A DNA stretch of 64,000 nucleotides, from the NCBI RefSeq assembly GCF_932294415.1, contig NC_065538.1, forward strand, positions 75,245,834 to 75,309,833, read 5' to 3'. The stretch comes from Quercus robur (taxonomy: Eukaryota; Streptophyta; Magnoliopsida; Fagales; Fagaceae). How positions within the stretch are numbered: the stretch's first letter is position 1; the number at the start of each line of letters is the position of its first letter. The notes under the pieces were generated by a model. The model saw only the letters and a program-made list of their open reading frames with translations. It made no database searches and had not been told where the DNA came from. A program made the position numbers and the translations under genes. Positions 61,670 through 64,000 of the stretch are shown one piece after another.

Positions 61670-63120
61670 AACTGTGTTTTTTCTGTTTTAAGAATGTTCT
61701 TCAAGGTTCTTCTTCTTCTTGTACTTGTTTATGAGTCAGTGACCAGAGTTTAATCAGAAAAAAAACATTCATTGATTGAGGATCCCAGTACTTGATCTTT
61801 CAGTTTCTCTCTGTCTGTGCACTGTAAATAATTAAATAAAAAAAAAAAACAAAAACAAAATTAGATATTTTAAATTTTAAATAATGGATGACACTAGAAT
61901 GTAACAGGCTAAACAGCAAAAAAAGGTCCTAGAATCTCAACCATATATGAGTAATGTGTTACTATGTTTTGATAATGTACATGATTGTTTACCAAAAACG
62001 AAAAAAGATAATGTACACGATTAATTTCTATGTAACATTAATGACTGTTGATATGCCTATGTAGGTTTTTGATGAGGAATTGGATGGTGGAGATGAATTT
62101 GGATCAATAGTTATTGTGGATTTGGGTGTGAGTGGCGTCATTTAAGATATTTTTCAAAATTTTCAAAATTTTTGACATATTATAAGTAGCTAAGCTAGAG
62201 AACTTATTGAAAGGCTCGTAGTCCGTGATAGGATACTCAAGTGGTGAGGAGAGGTAATCTACCTGGAATTGACACATCAAATGGGGACATGCCACGTGGG
62301 GACAAACCTAAAAGATCGTTTAGGGCTCTCTTATGTAGTTATTTACACGTGCTTAGCTAGAGAAGAAAAGGGTTATATTTCCTTTTTCCTTTTTTGGGTG
62401 GAAAAAGGATGAGGTGTTATGAAGCAATCAAGCTAATGATTGATTTTTAGATAAAAGTTGGGGTGCTCGAGGATCAAGCCAGCTAGAGGATTGTTGAAAA
62501 TTAATATCTTGTTCACAAGAATGGGTGGTGTTGAAGTATTCTTCTCTGAAAATAAATAAAAGAATTGTCATCTGGATAGTTTATGATTGATGAACACTCT
62601 TCTTCTTTTTTTTCTTCTGTTTTTCTTTTTTATTTTTTTTATTATTATTTAAAGTGGAAAATGATTGATTCTATATTTGTTTAGACTTCAAAACTATATT
62701 CTTTCAACTCACTAAAAGTGCATAAAACTCCCACTTTTGTAGGATCTATGAGTGGAACTCTTTTTCTTTTTCCTAACTTAATCTGTTAGAACCAGTTACC
62801 AAGTAATCTACGAGCTTTTCACCCCTGATAAGCTAAAACAAATTTTCTCATGCTCAGAAGCATCTAGGAGTGGTACTTGTTAAATAGAAATATAGATATT
62901 GAAATATAAAAAAAAATTAAGTTGAAATAATAATATCTTGTTGAATTATGTTAGAATGATGATAAATGTCTATAATTTATAGAAATTAATATTATCCTTT
63001 GTTGAATAATTGAATTAAGTTCAAATGAGGATAATTATGTCATTAAAATATTAGTGATTTTATAAGAAATTATATTGTTCTTTTTAAATATATTCATAAT
63101 CAATCATGATATATCTCTAT
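61670..63120. other. Upstream of SS3 and intergenic DNA
   Basis: Presumed SS3 promoter and leader lie in the first few hundred bases; no convincing minus-strand TATA box was found. A piece resembling the SINE at 45053 (TGCATAAAACTCCCACTTTTG) occurs near 62719. No gene seen. Confidence 0.4.
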
Positions 63121-64000
63121 TAAAGGTGTTTGTAGTGTGGTACGGTGCGGTTTTGGGCCATTTTTAGCATCGCACTTTGCGGTGCGGTTTAGCCAAAATC
63201 ATAACTGTACTGCACCTCATTTTTGCGGTCACATGTGCGGTGTATAGTTTAGCCAAAACCATAACCACACCACGCCTCATTTTTGTGATCACATGTGTGG
63301 TGCGGTGTATAAAAAATCATCTGCAATATAAAAATTTAACATATATATCACCATACAATTCAATATGTATTAGTAATATCACTATCTCAGATTCTTAGAT
63401 ATATATCAAGCATGTAATGAAGTCAAGTACTTTGAAATCCCAATAACACGTAGTAAATATCTAAACCCAGATTCAATACCAAACAAAAATAAAATAAAAT
63501 AAACCCACAAAAATTAAACTTAAATATCTAACATAGCTGATGAGTACTGAGTCCAGACCCATCACTTCCAAGTGCCAATATACCAACAACAACAATCAAT
63601 AAAAAAATAATATAATCAACAAGTTTGTCATATACAAGCTACCAATAGATTATCTTTAACAAAGAAAAACTTGAATTAAACACATATAGAGAGATAAATA
63701 CCGCAATGGTAGAAGCAACTAGTGCAACGGAAGTGAGTAGTCTAGTGGCAATTCAAGTGGAAGTGTGGCGGCTAGGGTCTGACTTTTAAAGGCTGAAAGA
63801 GTGAAAAGATTTTTTTTTTTACTAAAAGAACAATGAGATAAGGCTAGGGTATTAAATTATTAATGTATTGATATTTTGTCCTTATTATATATATAATATA
63901 AAATAAATAAATATATTAATATATATAAAGGGTGTGGTGCGGTGCAGTTTTCATATTATAAATTTGCAAACCGCACTGTATCAGGTGGTGTAGGGCGGTT
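63121..64000. repeat. GGTGCGG-rich element, right end outside the window
   Basis: GGTGCGGT-type sequences cluster at 63138-63305 and again at 63935-64000, the latter with inverted AACCGCAC, so the two clusters may be the ends of one DNA element. A 60-bp unit (63181-63240) is repeated in tandem at 63241-63300 with about a dozen changes, sharing TTTAGCCAAAA and CTCATTTTTG. No frame encoding a transposase was seen. Confidence 0.5.

Noticed and set aside
62719-62748. Possible second Au-SINE copy
   Set aside because: Only about 30 bp resembles the unit at 45053; A and B boxes are absent, so a separate element is not supported.

Overview
This window is nuclear DNA from a flowering plant, almost certainly a woody eudicot. 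Six intron-bearing or single-exon host genes sit about 5-15 kb apart, and the space between them is AT-rich and packed with miniature transposons, microsatellites and LTR-element debris. The style of the repeats suggests a tree genome of the Fagaceae or a similar family, but the sequence alone does not prove the species.

Region 1 (1-8246) is the 3' part of a Ty3/gypsy retrotransposon of the Tat type, recognised by a second, archaeal-type RNase H after the reverse transcriptase. Its pol is dead: it has two in-frame stops and a 1227-bp solo LTR (1389-2615) from another element inserted with a clean 5-bp target duplication. Between pol and the 3' LTR (7662-8246) the element carries an antisense four-exon gene (7307 to 5086, minus strand) whose inferred splicing gives an intact 655-residue protein with a gypsy-type 'Transposase_28'-like domain and a coiled coil. 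It has its own TATA box and two G-boxes. The surrounding non-coding DNA is saturated with the hexamer GGACGA/TCGTCC.

Region 2 (8247-17200) holds three host genes: a small conserved 82-residue protein with a 5'-UTR intron (plus), an ATG8 autophagy gene in five coding exons (minus), and a 57-codon DEVIL/ROTUNDIFOLIA-FOUR-LIKE peptide gene (plus) too short for ordinary ORF calling.

Region 3 (17200-40000) contains a TRIM-like element with a CACTA MITE nested in it, a 1-kb PIF/Harbinger-type element, a GT31 beta-1,3-galactosyltransferase gene (11 exons, 389 residues, minus), a Stowaway MITE and an intronless S40/DUF584 senescence-regulator gene (minus).

Region 4 (40000-64000) contains a 149-bp tandem duplication, a SINE-like copy and the complete starch synthase III gene (16 exons, 1168 residues, minus). 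A truncated LINE lies in its intron 6 and an 8-bp-TSD MITE in intron 1. The window ends in a GGTGCGG-rich repeat.

The host genes do not form a pathway, but SS3, the GT31 gene, the S40 gene and ATG8 resemble, from memory, an Arabidopsis chromosome 1 neighbourhood and its duplicated partner, so the gene set is probably an old conserved synteny block. All splice sites given were placed by eye (GT/AG plus reading-frame agreement); every multi-exon model closes in frame over its whole length.
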